Of a stretch of 11,644 nt of DNA, positions 1 through 5,976 are shown piece by piece. The stretch is taken from NCBI GenBank assembly GCA_947254205.1, contig CAMYCE010000063.1:1-11644 (forward strand). Direction: 5' to 3'. The notes beneath the pieces were generated by a model. That model was given only the letters and a program-made list of their open reading frames with translations. It was not told where the DNA came from and searched no databases. Numbering within the stretch: position 1 is the first letter of the stretch; the number at the start of each line of letters is the position of its first letter. Position numbers and translations under genes: made by a program. Origin of the DNA: an uncultured Prevotellaceae bacterium (GTDB lineage Bacteria > Bacteroidota > Bacteroidia > Bacteroidales > Muribaculaceae).

Positions 1-46
1 AGATTGCCTCTTGTCTCGTGGGCTCGGAGATGTGTATAAGAGACAG
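1..46. other. Illumina Nextera adapter (library artefact)
   Basis: Positions 28-46 read AGATGTGTATAAGAGACAG, the 19-bp Tn5 mosaic end used in Nextera tagmentation. Positions 13-27 read GTCTCGTGGGCTCGG, the Nextera read-2 adapter arm. Positions 1-4 (AGAT) match the 3' end of the P7 oligo. Positions 5-12 (TGCCTCTT) sit where the 8-nt i7 index belongs and, from memory, equal the N711 index in adapter orientation. Genomic sequence starts at 47. The piece is technical and carries no biology. Confidence 0.98.
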
Positions 47-551
47 CAATAATGGTGTCTTGGGTCAAAGTCTTTTGGCGAGTGAGCGATGTGAGCGAGC
101 TGCAGGGCTCGTTGAAGGCGATGTGCCCGTCGGGTCCCACGCCACCCATAAACAGGTCGATACCACCAGCCTTGGCAATGCGCTCTTCATATTGGGCACA
201 TTCTTTTTCAAGATCTTCGGCATTGCCGTTCAAGATGTTCACGTTCTCCTTTTTGATGTCGATGTGGTTGAAGAAATTGTTCCACATGAAGCTGTGATAG
301 CTCTCGGGGTGATCTTCGGGCAGTCCCACATATTCGTCCATGTTGAAAGTTACTACATGTTGAAATGAAACTTTACCTGCCTTGTTGAGCTCGATGAGTT
401 TCTTGTACATGCCCAGCGGTGAACTCCCTGTGGGGCAACCCAGCACAAAGGGACGCTCGGCTGTGGGGTGGGCGGCATTGATGCACGAGGCCACATAGTG
501 GGCTGCCCACTGCGACACAGTTGCATAGTTTGGTTCGATGATTAATCTCAT
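47..551 (-). CDS. nagB: Glucosamine-6-phosphate deaminase, 3' end missing
   Basis: NagB converts glucosamine-6-phosphate to fructose-6-phosphate and ammonia in the cytoplasm, the last step that brings N-acetylglucosamine and other amino sugars into glycolysis. Translating the minus strand from the ATG at 551 gives 168 residues that track E. coli NagB almost without gaps. The phosphate loop PTGSSP lies at 41-46, FNMDEY with Asp72 at 69-74, and GVGPDGHIAFNEP at 137-149 with Asp141, His143 and Glu148. All four catalytic residues therefore sit at E. coli numbering. The family is about 260-270 aa long, so roughly the last 100 residues are missing. The cause is the sequencing adapter at 1-46, not a mutation. 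The reading frame continues into the adapter only by chance. A promoter box lies about 40 nt upstream of the start. Confidence 0.96.
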
Positions 552-591
552 TTTAGTCTATTATTTAAAAAGGTTGTAGTTTCGATACCTA

Positions 592-599
592 CAAAGTTA
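592..599 (-). promoter_or_regulatory. Bacteroidota -7 box for nagB
   Basis: On the minus strand this reads TAACTTTG, matching the Bacteroidota -7 consensus TAnnTTTG. It ends 40 nt before the nagB ATG, so the leader would be about 35 nt. No clear -33 TTG is visible at the expected distance upstream, where the sequence is an A-tract (601-609) followed by a C-run. The call rests on the motif and its position. Confidence 0.6.
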
Positions 600-742
600 A
601 TAAAAAAAAACTCCCCATTCTATTTTTCTGTTTTTTTTAGTTAGTAAATGATTGAAAAGAAAATATTAAAGTTCAATCGTTAAGTGATTGCGATTGGCTG
701 GAGGTTGTCCTGCGTTACACATTTTGGGGCGAAATGTGCTAA

Positions 743-769
743 TTGTTAATGAAAAAAGAACTATCTTTG
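743..769 (+). promoter_or_regulatory. Promoter of the acyl-CoA ligase gene
   Basis: TATCTTTG at 762-769 matches the TAnnTTTG -7 box. A TTG at 743-745 lies 16 nt upstream, slightly closer than the usual spacing of about 19 nt for a -33 element. The start of transcription would be near 776, leaving a leader of about 115 nt before the ATG at 891. That leader is the longest predicted in the window. Confidence 0.6.
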
Positions 770-890
770 TCGCAAAGAATAGGCCTCTATGCTTTTCTGC
801 AATGATAAATTATGGTCGATATAGCGCCTCATCATTGAGAAAAGTGATCGTTTGGCGCATTATTTATTGACTCAATATTACATTAGTATT

Positions 891-2552
891 ATGGTAAAGG
901 AAAATACAATCAAGATATTTGAGAAAAGTTTTAAAGAAAACTGGGATTTGAATGCCCTTAGCGATTATACTACTAAGGAAACTCTCACCTATGGGCAATT
1001 TGCTGCGCTCATTGCCAAAATCCACATCTTCTATAAGGATATGGGCATTGAAAAGGGCGACCACATTGCCCTCATTGGCAAAAACACTCCCTCGTGGGTG
1101 GCTGTGTTTATGGCCACTATCACCTATGGAGCTGTGATTGTGCCCATTTTGCAAGATTTCAACCCCAACGATGCTCAGCACATTGTCAATCACAGCGAGG
1201 CCAAGTTGCTCATGGTGAGCAAAGCAGTGTTTGACACGCTCGACTTCGACAGCTTGCTCAACATCAAGGCAGCCATTTCGCTCGACGACTATAGTTTGCT
1301 CTCTCAAAAAGAGGGCGAGCGTGCAGGCGAGTTGATTGCCCTCAACGATGAGCATTTCAAGGCCACCTATCCCAATGGCTACACGGTCGATGACGTGAAA
1401 TATCCTGAAATCAGCAACGAGGAGCTCATGGAAATTAACTACACATCGGGCACCACAGGCTTTAGCAAGGGTGTGATGATCACGGGCAACAACTTGGCTG
1501 GCAACATCGTGTATGGCTTGAACTCCCAGTTGTGTTTTCGTGGAGCGCGCATTGTGTCGTTTTTGCCACTGGCCCATGCCTATGGTTGCGCTTTCGACAT
1601 GCTGGCACAGCTTGCCGCTGGTAGTCACATCACCTTGTTGGGTAAAATTCCATCGCCCAAGATTATTGTTAAGGCCATGAATGAGGTGAAACCCACACTT
1701 GTGCTCTCGGTGCCTCTTGTGCTTGAAAAAATCTACACCAAGATGATTGTGCCCATGATTAGCAAGGGCATGTTGCGCTGGGCTCTTGCTGTGCCCTTGC
1801 TCGACAAAAAGATTTATGAGCAAATTCGCAAGCGTCTTGTCGATGCCTTTGGTGGCAATTTTGAAGAAATTATTGTGGGTGGTGCTCCATTCAATGCCGA
1901 GGTCGAGGAGTTTCTCTATAAAATCAAGTTCCCCTTCACCGTGGGCTATGGCATGACCGAGTGTGCTCCGCTGGTGAGCCACACGCCATGGCGCGAGTTT
2001 GTGTTGCACAGTGCAGGGCGCGTGTTGCCCGGTTTCATGGAGTGTAAAATCTTGAGCGATGACCCCGAGAACATTCCGGGCGAGATTTGTGTGCGTGGCG
2101 AGAATGTGATGAAAGGCTATTTCCACAATCATGAGGCTACCGACAAGGTTTTGCACGAAGATGGCTGGTTGCACACTGGCGACATGGGTACATTGAGTGC
2201 CGATGGCACAATCTTCATTCGCGGTCGACTCAAAACCATGCTGTTGAGTGCCAATGGGCAAAATATTTATCCCGAGGAAATTGAGGCAAAGCTCAACAAC
2301 ATGGCCTATGTGAATGAAAGTTTGGTGGTTGAGCGCGACGGCAAGCTCGTGGGACTCGTGTATCCCGACTTTGAGGTGATGGATCAGCAAGGCATCACGC
2401 GCGACAAGTTGCCGGGCATGATGGAAGAGGTGCGCGCCGAGCTCAACAAGCTTGTTGCCCCCTATGAGCGTTTGGCTCGCATCGATGTGATGGCAAGCGA
2501 ATTTGAAAAAACGCCTAAGCGCAGCATCAAGCGTTTTCTCTATAGCCATTGA
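891..2552 (+). CDS. AMP-forming long-chain acyl-CoA ligase family protein
   Basis: This 553-aa adenylating enzyme of the ANL superfamily most resembles long-chain fatty-acid-CoA ligases. Such enzymes activate a carboxylate with ATP to an acyl-AMP and pass it to coenzyme A. Visible motifs in order are the P-loop-like A3 motif YTSGTTGFSKGV (184-195), A5 YGMTE (353-357), A7 GWLHTGD with Asp431 (425-431), the hinge region IRGRLKT (443-449) and a C-terminal TPKRSIKR (541-548). The A10 lysine usually found in TxxxK is not at its normal place; serine 545 is there, with lysines two residues either side. I recall the same TPKxSIKR ending in other Bacteroidales homologues. The ATG at 891 is preferred over a TTG at 852, because the protein begins naturally there. 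The substrate cannot be read from the sequence. No partner gene is adjacent, and it appears monocistronic. Confidence 0.88.
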   Translation: MVKENTIKIFEKSFKENWDLNALSDYTTKETLTYGQFAALIAKIHIFYKDMGIEKGDHIALIGKNTPSWVAVFMATITYGAVIVPILQDFNPNDAQHIVNHSEAKLLMVSKAVFDTLDFDSLLNIKAAISLDDYSLLSQKEGERAGELIALNDEHFKATYPNGYTVDDVKYPEISNEELMEINYTSGTTGFSKGVMITGNNLAGNIVYGLNSQLCFRGARIVSFLPLAHAYGCAFDMLAQLAAGSHITLLGKIPSPKIIVKAMNEVKPTLVLSVPLVLEKIYTKMIVPMISKGMLRWALAVPLLDKKIYEQIRKRLVDAFGGNFEEIIVGGAPFNAEVEEFLYKIKFPFTVGYGMTECAPLVSHTPWREFVLHSAGRVLPGFMECKILSDDPENIPGEICVRGENVMKGYFHNHEATDKVLHEDGWLHTGDMGTLSADGTIFIRGRLKTMLLSANGQNIYPEEIEAKLNNMAYVNESLVVERDGKLVGLVYPDFEVMDQQGITRDKLPGMMEEVRAELNKLVAPYERLARIDVMASEFEKTPKRSIKRFLYSH

Positions 2553-2738
2553 TGCTTTTTAGGGCTTGGGGAGGAGAGACTTTTATTTGTTAGCAAACAT
2601 TAACGTTTGAGAATTAAACCCTCGGTTTTGCGTGCAAGTGTCTTGCTTGCAATAAAATAGGTTGTTTTAAAATGCAAATAATTGGCGAGACTCACCTGAA
2701 AAAAAAGCCCCTCGAATAAAAAAAAAGTAAAAAAATGC
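2553..2738. other. Intergenic, weak 3' hairpins only
   Basis: The gap downstream of the acyl-CoA ligase is AT-rich. Candidate termination structures are weak: AAACC-CTC-GGTTT at 2616-2628, followed by only one further T, and TGCAAG-N7-CTTGCA at 2633-2651, followed by A-rich sequence. Neither is a convincing intrinsic terminator. No open frame of note is present. Confidence 0.4.
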
Positions 2739-2767
2739 TTGCATGTGATATTTTTATTATAAATTTG
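2739..2767 (+). promoter_or_regulatory. Promoter of the repeat lipoprotein gene
   Basis: TAAATTTG at 2760-2767 fits the TAnnTTTG -7 box, and TTG at 2739-2741 lies 18 nt upstream as a -33 element. The region between and around is very AT-rich. It ends 59 nt before the ATG. This is one of the two best-formed promoters in the window. Confidence 0.75.
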
Positions 2768-2826
2768 CATCGATTTTAAATCGAAGAAAAAAAATATTGT
2801 TTTATTATTTTTAAAATTTTAGAAAA

Positions 2827-3060
2827 ATGAAAAAGTTAGTTTTATTACTTGCTGTTGTATCAAGTGTTGCTTTCTTCTCTTGCAACAAGGCTGCTGAAAA
2901 CACTTCTGCCGAAGAAACTTCTGCTGCTACTGAAGAAGTATCTGCTGCTGCCGAAGAAACTTCTGCTGCTGTTGAAGAAACTTCTGCTGCTCCTGCCGAA
3001 GAAGCTTCTGCTGCTGCTGAAACTTCTGCTGCTGCCGAAGAAACTTCTGCCAAGAAATAA
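2827..3060 (+). CDS. Small heptad-repeat lipoprotein, function unknown
   Basis: This is a 77-aa predicted lipoprotein. Residues 1-18 form a type II signal peptide (MKK, a hydrophobic core, then FFS) ending at Cys19; the lipobox FFSC is relaxed but acceptable for Bacteroidota. The 59-residue mature part is almost entirely Glu, Ala, Ser and Thr, arranged as about eight copies of a 7-residue unit EETSAAx (24-77), with one proline at 56 and two terminal lysines. All Glu codons are GAA, and Ala codons are nearly all GCT or GCC. That is unlike the mixed usage of neighbouring genes and suggests high expression. It has its own promoter and a strong terminator, so it is monocistronic. I do not recognise a named family. 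It could be a helical envelope spacer, or a disordered acidic surface protein. The chosen ATG is the only one that gives a signal peptide. Confidence 0.85.
   Translation: MKKLVLLLAVVSSVAFFSCNKAAENTSAEETSAATEEVSAAAEETSAAVEETSAAPAEEASAAAETSAAAEETSAKK
2896..3057 (+). repeat. 21-bp tandem repeat inside the lipoprotein gene
   Basis: Four near-identical 21-bp units beginning GAAGAA and containing TCTGCTGCT run at 2911-2931, 2932-2952, 2953-2973 and 2974-2994. Three more related units, at 2998-3018, 3019-3036 (one codon short) and 3037-3057, and a degenerate one at 2896-2910 extend the array. An extra GCC codon at 2995-2997 breaks the phase once. Every length change is a whole number of codons, so the frame is kept. 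Confidence 0.9.
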
Positions 3061-3086
3061 TCTTGATATAAGCTACAAAGAATTTG

Positions 3087-3125
3087 AAGCTGTTTTTCAC
3101 CAATGTGAAAGACAGCTTTTCTTCT
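3087..3125 (+). terminator. Intrinsic terminator of the lipoprotein gene
   Basis: A 14-bp stem (3087-3100 with 3105-3118, one U-G wobble) closes a CAAT loop and runs into TTTTCTTCT. It starts 27 nt after the lipoprotein stop codon. This is a textbook rho-independent terminator. Confidence 0.92.
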
Positions 3126-3305
3126 ATCCCCCTCACAGCCCCCAAATAGGGGTTCTGTTTCGGTTGGTGGGTCATAATGATACTTGTTTGTTATAAGTAT
3201 CATTACCTCCATGCATCGACTCCCTCTCAGCCCCGAAACCTCAATATACACAGGCAAGATGAAATGAAGACGATGTCCACAACTCTCTCAGCTACACAAA
3301 AATAG
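3126..3305. repeat. Unexplained inverted and direct repeats in convergent gap
   Basis: Between the two terminators lie about 180 nt without a credible gene. A perfect 11-bp inverted repeat, TAATGATACTT (3175-3185) and AAGTATCATTA (3195-3205), encloses a 9-nt loop. It is flanked by an imperfect direct repeat, CCCTCACAGCCCC at 3130-3142 and CCCTCTCAGCCCC at 3222-3234 (12 of 13 identical), each followed by AAA one base later. The hairpin lacks a T-tract on either strand, so it does not look like a terminator. It may be a small non-autonomous repeat or its remnant. Confidence 0.5.
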
Positions 3306-3343
3306 CAACCTCCCTTCAAGTAATAATGCTTGAGAGGAGGTTG
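3306..3343 (-). terminator. Intrinsic terminator of rnr
   Basis: The arms 3306-3320 and 3329-3343 pair over 15 positions with one wobble and one mismatch around an 8-nt loop. Read on the minus strand, the hairpin starts 24 nt after the rnr stop and is followed by TATTTTTG. It may also act in the plus direction, as a backup for the lipoprotein transcript. Confidence 0.8.
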
Positions 3344-3367
3344 GTTTTGGGTTGGGGTAGGAAAGTC

Positions 3368-5743
3368 TTAACGACGCTTGCCACGCTTGTGGCTCTTGTG
3401 GCTTGTGCCTTTTTCTTTAGAGGGCTTGGCACTGGCACGCTTGCTTGAGCCAGCACGCTTGCCACGTTGTTGCCTGTGTGATGCGCTACCGCCTTCATAA
3501 CGACTGCGTTTGCGGTCGTTATTGCTCTCCTTCTTAGCAAATCTCGACGACTCGGTAATGGGGGCTTTGTCGATGCGGTGGCTGCCGGCTGGGTTATTCT
3601 TGTCGACAAGGGCAAAATCAAGTTGTTTTTTGATGAGATCGGCTCGTGCCACCTGAATGGTGATGGGGTCGCCCAGTTGATACTTGCGATGTGTGCGGCG
3701 ACCTATTAGGTAATAGTTTTTTTCGTCAAACTCATAGAAGTCGTCTACCAAATCGCGCACCGGAATCATGCCTTCGCAGTGGGTTTCGTCAAGTTCCACA
3801 TATAGGCCCCACTCAGTCACTCCCGAAATGTGACCGCTGAACACTTCGCCCAGCCTTGCTCCCATAAATTCCACGCTCTTGTATTTGATTGAGGCGCGCT
3901 CGGCATCGGCCGCCAGTTGCTCTTGGGCACTCACATGCTTGCACTCGTCTTCAAGTGCAGGTTGGTTCACGCTGCGTCCGCCCTCGGCATATCGGTCGAG
4001 CAGGCGATGCACCATCATGTCGGGATAGCGGCGTATGGGCGATGTGAAGTGGGTGTAGTGGTCAAATGCCAGCCCGTAGTGCCCCACGTTTTGGGTTGAA
4101 TAGGTGGCCTTGGCCATCGACCTGATTGCTAAGATGGAGAGGAGTTGCTCTTCGGGTTTGCCTTTGATTTTGTCGAGCAACTTGTTGATGCTCAAGTTCA
4201 CTTCGCGAGTGGTGCCACTTGTTTTCACCTTGTGCCCAAAGTGGGCGCAAATGTCGCCAAAGTTGGAGAGCTTGTCGCTATTGGGTACGTCGTGAATGCG
4301 ATACACAAATGCCTTGGCACGTGTGCCACGTTTCACCTTGCCTATGTGTTCGGCCACTTTCACATTGGCCAGTAGCATGAATTCTTCGATGAGCTTGTTG
4401 GCCTCCTTTGACACGTGCACCAGCACTTTCACAGGCTTGCCGTTTTCATCGATTTCAAAATGCACTTCTTCGCGATTGAATGCCACTGCACCGGCTTCAA
4501 AGCGAGCAGCACGCAATTTTTGAGCCAAGGAATTGAGAGTTAAAATCTCTTCTTTGAGCTCGCCTTCGCCCGTTTCAATCACTTGTTGTGCTTCTTCATA
4601 GCTAAATCGGCGGTCGCTCCTTATCACTGTGTGCACAATTTGATAGTTATAGAGCTTAGCATCATCGTCAAGTTCAAAAATCACCGAGAAGGTGAGTTTG
4701 TCTTCGTTGGGGCGCAGTGAGCAGATGAAGTTGCACAGGTGTTCGGGAAGCATGGGCACAGTGCGGTCGACCAGATAAACCGAAGTTGCACGCGACTCGG
4801 CCTCTTTTTCAATGATAGAATTGGGGCGCACATAGTGGGTTACGTCGGCGATGTGCACGCCCACTTCCCAATGCCCGTTGTCGAGTCGTTGAATCGAGAG
4901 TGCATCGTCAAAGTCTTTGGCATCGGCAGGGTCGATGGTGAATGTGGTCACGTCACGCATGTCGCGGCGACGTGCTATCTCCTCGTCGGTGATGCCGGGG
5001 GTGATTTTGCTGGCAGCTTTTTCCACATTTTGTGGATACTTGTAGGGCAAGCCAAACTCGGCCATGATGGCATTGATTTCGGCATTGTTCTCGCCTGCTT
5101 TGCCCAGCACGTCAATCACCTCGCCAATGGGGCTGTTGGCATCTTCGGGCCACTCAATGATTTTCACCACAGCTTTGTCGCCCGTTTGCCCTCCCATGAG
5201 TTTCTCGTGTGGAATAAAAATATCGGTAGCCAGAAACTTGCTGTCGGTGACAAGCATGGCAAAGTATTTCTTCACTTGCAGTGTGCCGGTGAATTGTTGC
5301 TCTTTGCGTTCCAAAATTTTGATAACTTCGGCTTCGGGTTCAAGCCCCTCGCGAGCTGCGCTGATGTGCACCAGCACCTTGTCGCCGTTGAGGGCGTGCA
5401 TCGAGTTGCGCTCGGCCACAAAGATGGGGTTGCCGTCGTCGTTGGAGATGTGCACACTGTTTTTGCCGTTGCTGCGCCTGATGAAGATTCCCTCTTCCAT
5501 CGAGGAGCGTTGCAGAGCCTTGAATTTGCCCGGTGTCACCTCGTTGAGGAAGCCATCGAGTTGCAATTGTTCGAGAATTTCAACCACAAGGGCACGTTGC
5601 TTGGGGGTTGTGGCACCCACATGGGTTGAAACTTGCTTATAGTTGTAGGGGATATTGTCTGCACTATTAAAAAAGTTAATTACCTCGTCATGGAAGTTGC
5701 GGCGTTCTTGTTTCAAGGATTTGAGTTTATCTTTTTTTGCCAT
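3368..5743 (-). CDS. rnr: Ribonuclease R
   Basis: RNase R is a processive 3'-5' exoribonuclease that degrades structured RNA, and in many bacteria it works in rRNA and mRNA quality control. The 791-aa protein has the family order: an N-terminal winged-helix region (about 15-75), cold-shock/OB regions (about 80-225), the RNB catalytic domain (about 260-590), an S1 domain (about 630-710) and a basic tail. The metal site IDPADAKDFDD supplies Asp271, Asp277, Asp279 and Asp280, corresponding to Asp272, 278, 280 and 281 of the E. coli enzyme. The motif HFTSPIRRYPD is at 565-575. The tail from about 719 is rich in Lys, Arg and Ser and probably binds RNA. I chose the ATG at 5743 (MAKKDKLKS) over a GTG at 5791, which would add 16 unremarkable residues. 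The gene has its own promoter and terminator. Confidence 0.96.
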   Translation of the reverse strand: MAKKDKLKSLKQERRNFHDEVINFFNSADNIPYNYKQVSTHVGATTPKQRALVVEILEQLQLDGFLNEVTPGKFKALQRSSMEEGIFIRRSNGKNSVHISNDDGNPIFVAERNSMHALNGDKVLVHISAAREGLEPEAEVIKILERKEQQFTGTLQVKKYFAMLVTDSKFLATDIFIPHEKLMGGQTGDKAVVKIIEWPEDANSPIGEVIDVLGKAGENNAEINAIMAEFGLPYKYPQNVEKAASKITPGITDEEIARRRDMRDVTTFTIDPADAKDFDDALSIQRLDNGHWEVGVHIADVTHYVRPNSIIEKEAESRATSVYLVDRTVPMLPEHLCNFICSLRPNEDKLTFSVIFELDDDAKLYNYQIVHTVIRSDRRFSYEEAQQVIETGEGELKEEILTLNSLAQKLRAARFEAGAVAFNREEVHFEIDENGKPVKVLVHVSKEANKLIEEFMLLANVKVAEHIGKVKRGTRAKAFVYRIHDVPNSDKLSNFGDICAHFGHKVKTSGTTREVNLSINKLLDKIKGKPEEQLLSILAIRSMAKATYSTQNVGHYGLAFDHYTHFTSPIRRYPDMMVHRLLDRYAEGGRSVNQPALEDECKHVSAQEQLAADAERASIKYKSVEFMGARLGEVFSGHISGVTEWGLYVELDETHCEGMIPVRDLVDDFYEFDEKNYYLIGRRTHRKYQLGDPITIQVARADLIKKQLDFALVDKNNPAGSHRIDKAPITESSRFAKKESNNDRKRSRYEGGSASHRQQRGKRAGSSKRASAKPSKEKGTSHKSHKRGKRR

Positions 5744-5816
5744 AGTTGATATTTTGTTATGAGAGTTAAGATGCGAGAGTGAAAAATTCACTTGTAGCCT
5801 TGTGGGCTGTAGTTTA

Positions 5817-5824
5817 CAAATATA
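5817..5824 (-). promoter_or_regulatory. Bacteroidota -7 box for rnr
   Basis: The minus strand reads TATATTTG, a match to TAnnTTTG, 73 nt upstream of the rnr ATG at 5743. A -33 TTG is not evident at the usual distance. The site lies between the upstream gene's terminator and rnr, which supports separate transcription of rnr. Confidence 0.6.
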
Positions 5825-5881
5825 GTTAAAATTATCGAGAAAATTTCTTGCCGTGACTTAAAAGTTGAGGGGTAGGGTTGC

Positions 5882-5931
5882 AAAAAAAACAACCACGGCA
5901 CATGAGTTGTGATTTGATTGTGCCGGGTTGT
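5882..5931 (-). terminator. Intrinsic terminator of the NagB-like/PIG-L gene
   Basis: The arms ACAACCACGGCACA (5889-5902) and TGTGCCGGGTTGT (5919-5931) form a 13-bp stem with one bulged A and a 16-nt loop. On the minus strand the hairpin is followed by eight consecutive T (complement of 5882-5889). It begins 45 nt after the stop of the fusion gene. Confidence 0.92.
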
Positions 5932-5976
5932 GGTGATAAATGTGGCTTGTGGGCCTCCTGCTAAGCGTGTTTTGAT

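Larger units (their letters stand above)
552..890. other. Divergent intergenic region nagB / acyl-CoA ligase
   Basis: This 339-nt gap separates two divergent genes. It holds the nagB promoter (592-599, minus), the acyl-CoA ligase promoter (743-769, plus), and AT-rich sequence with A and T tracts around 601-638. Two inverted repeats stand out: CAATCG-N11-CGATTG at 674-696, and an 11-bp palindrome ATTGA-C-TCAAT at 866-876, which ends 14 nt before the ligase ATG. Either could be a protein-binding site, but nothing identifies a regulator. The only short open frame (TTG start at 688, to 870) shows no recognisable protein. Confidence 0.6.

Noticed and set aside
18..368. Plus-strand open frame starting MGSEMCIRDS
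   Set aside because: It starts inside the Nextera adapter and runs antisense to nagB; its beginning is a known adapter translation.
688..870. 60-aa frame in the nagB/ligase gap
   Set aside because: TTG start, no family resemblance, and it overlaps the predicted ligase promoter and leader.
864..2549. Long antisense frame (561 aa) opposite the acyl-CoA ligase
   Set aside because: A shadow of a real gene: the sense frame carries all ANL-superfamily motifs, and the antisense product is His/Asn-rich and resembles nothing.
3139..3152. CCCC-AAATA-GGGG considered as a separate regulatory hairpin
   Set aside because: Only a 4-bp core; too short to support alone, and it lies within the repeat region already described.
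2811..3257. 148-aa minus-strand frame across the repeat lipoprotein
   Set aside because: It exists because the repeat is stop-free on the complement too; the sense frame has a signal peptide, promoter and terminator.
4739..5629. 296-aa plus-strand frame inside rnr
   Set aside because: Antisense shadow of the RNase R catalytic and OB domains, with no motif of its own.
5744..5791. GTG-initiated N-terminal extension of RNase R
   Set aside because: It adds 16 residues without family support; the ATG at 5743 gives the typical MAKK start.
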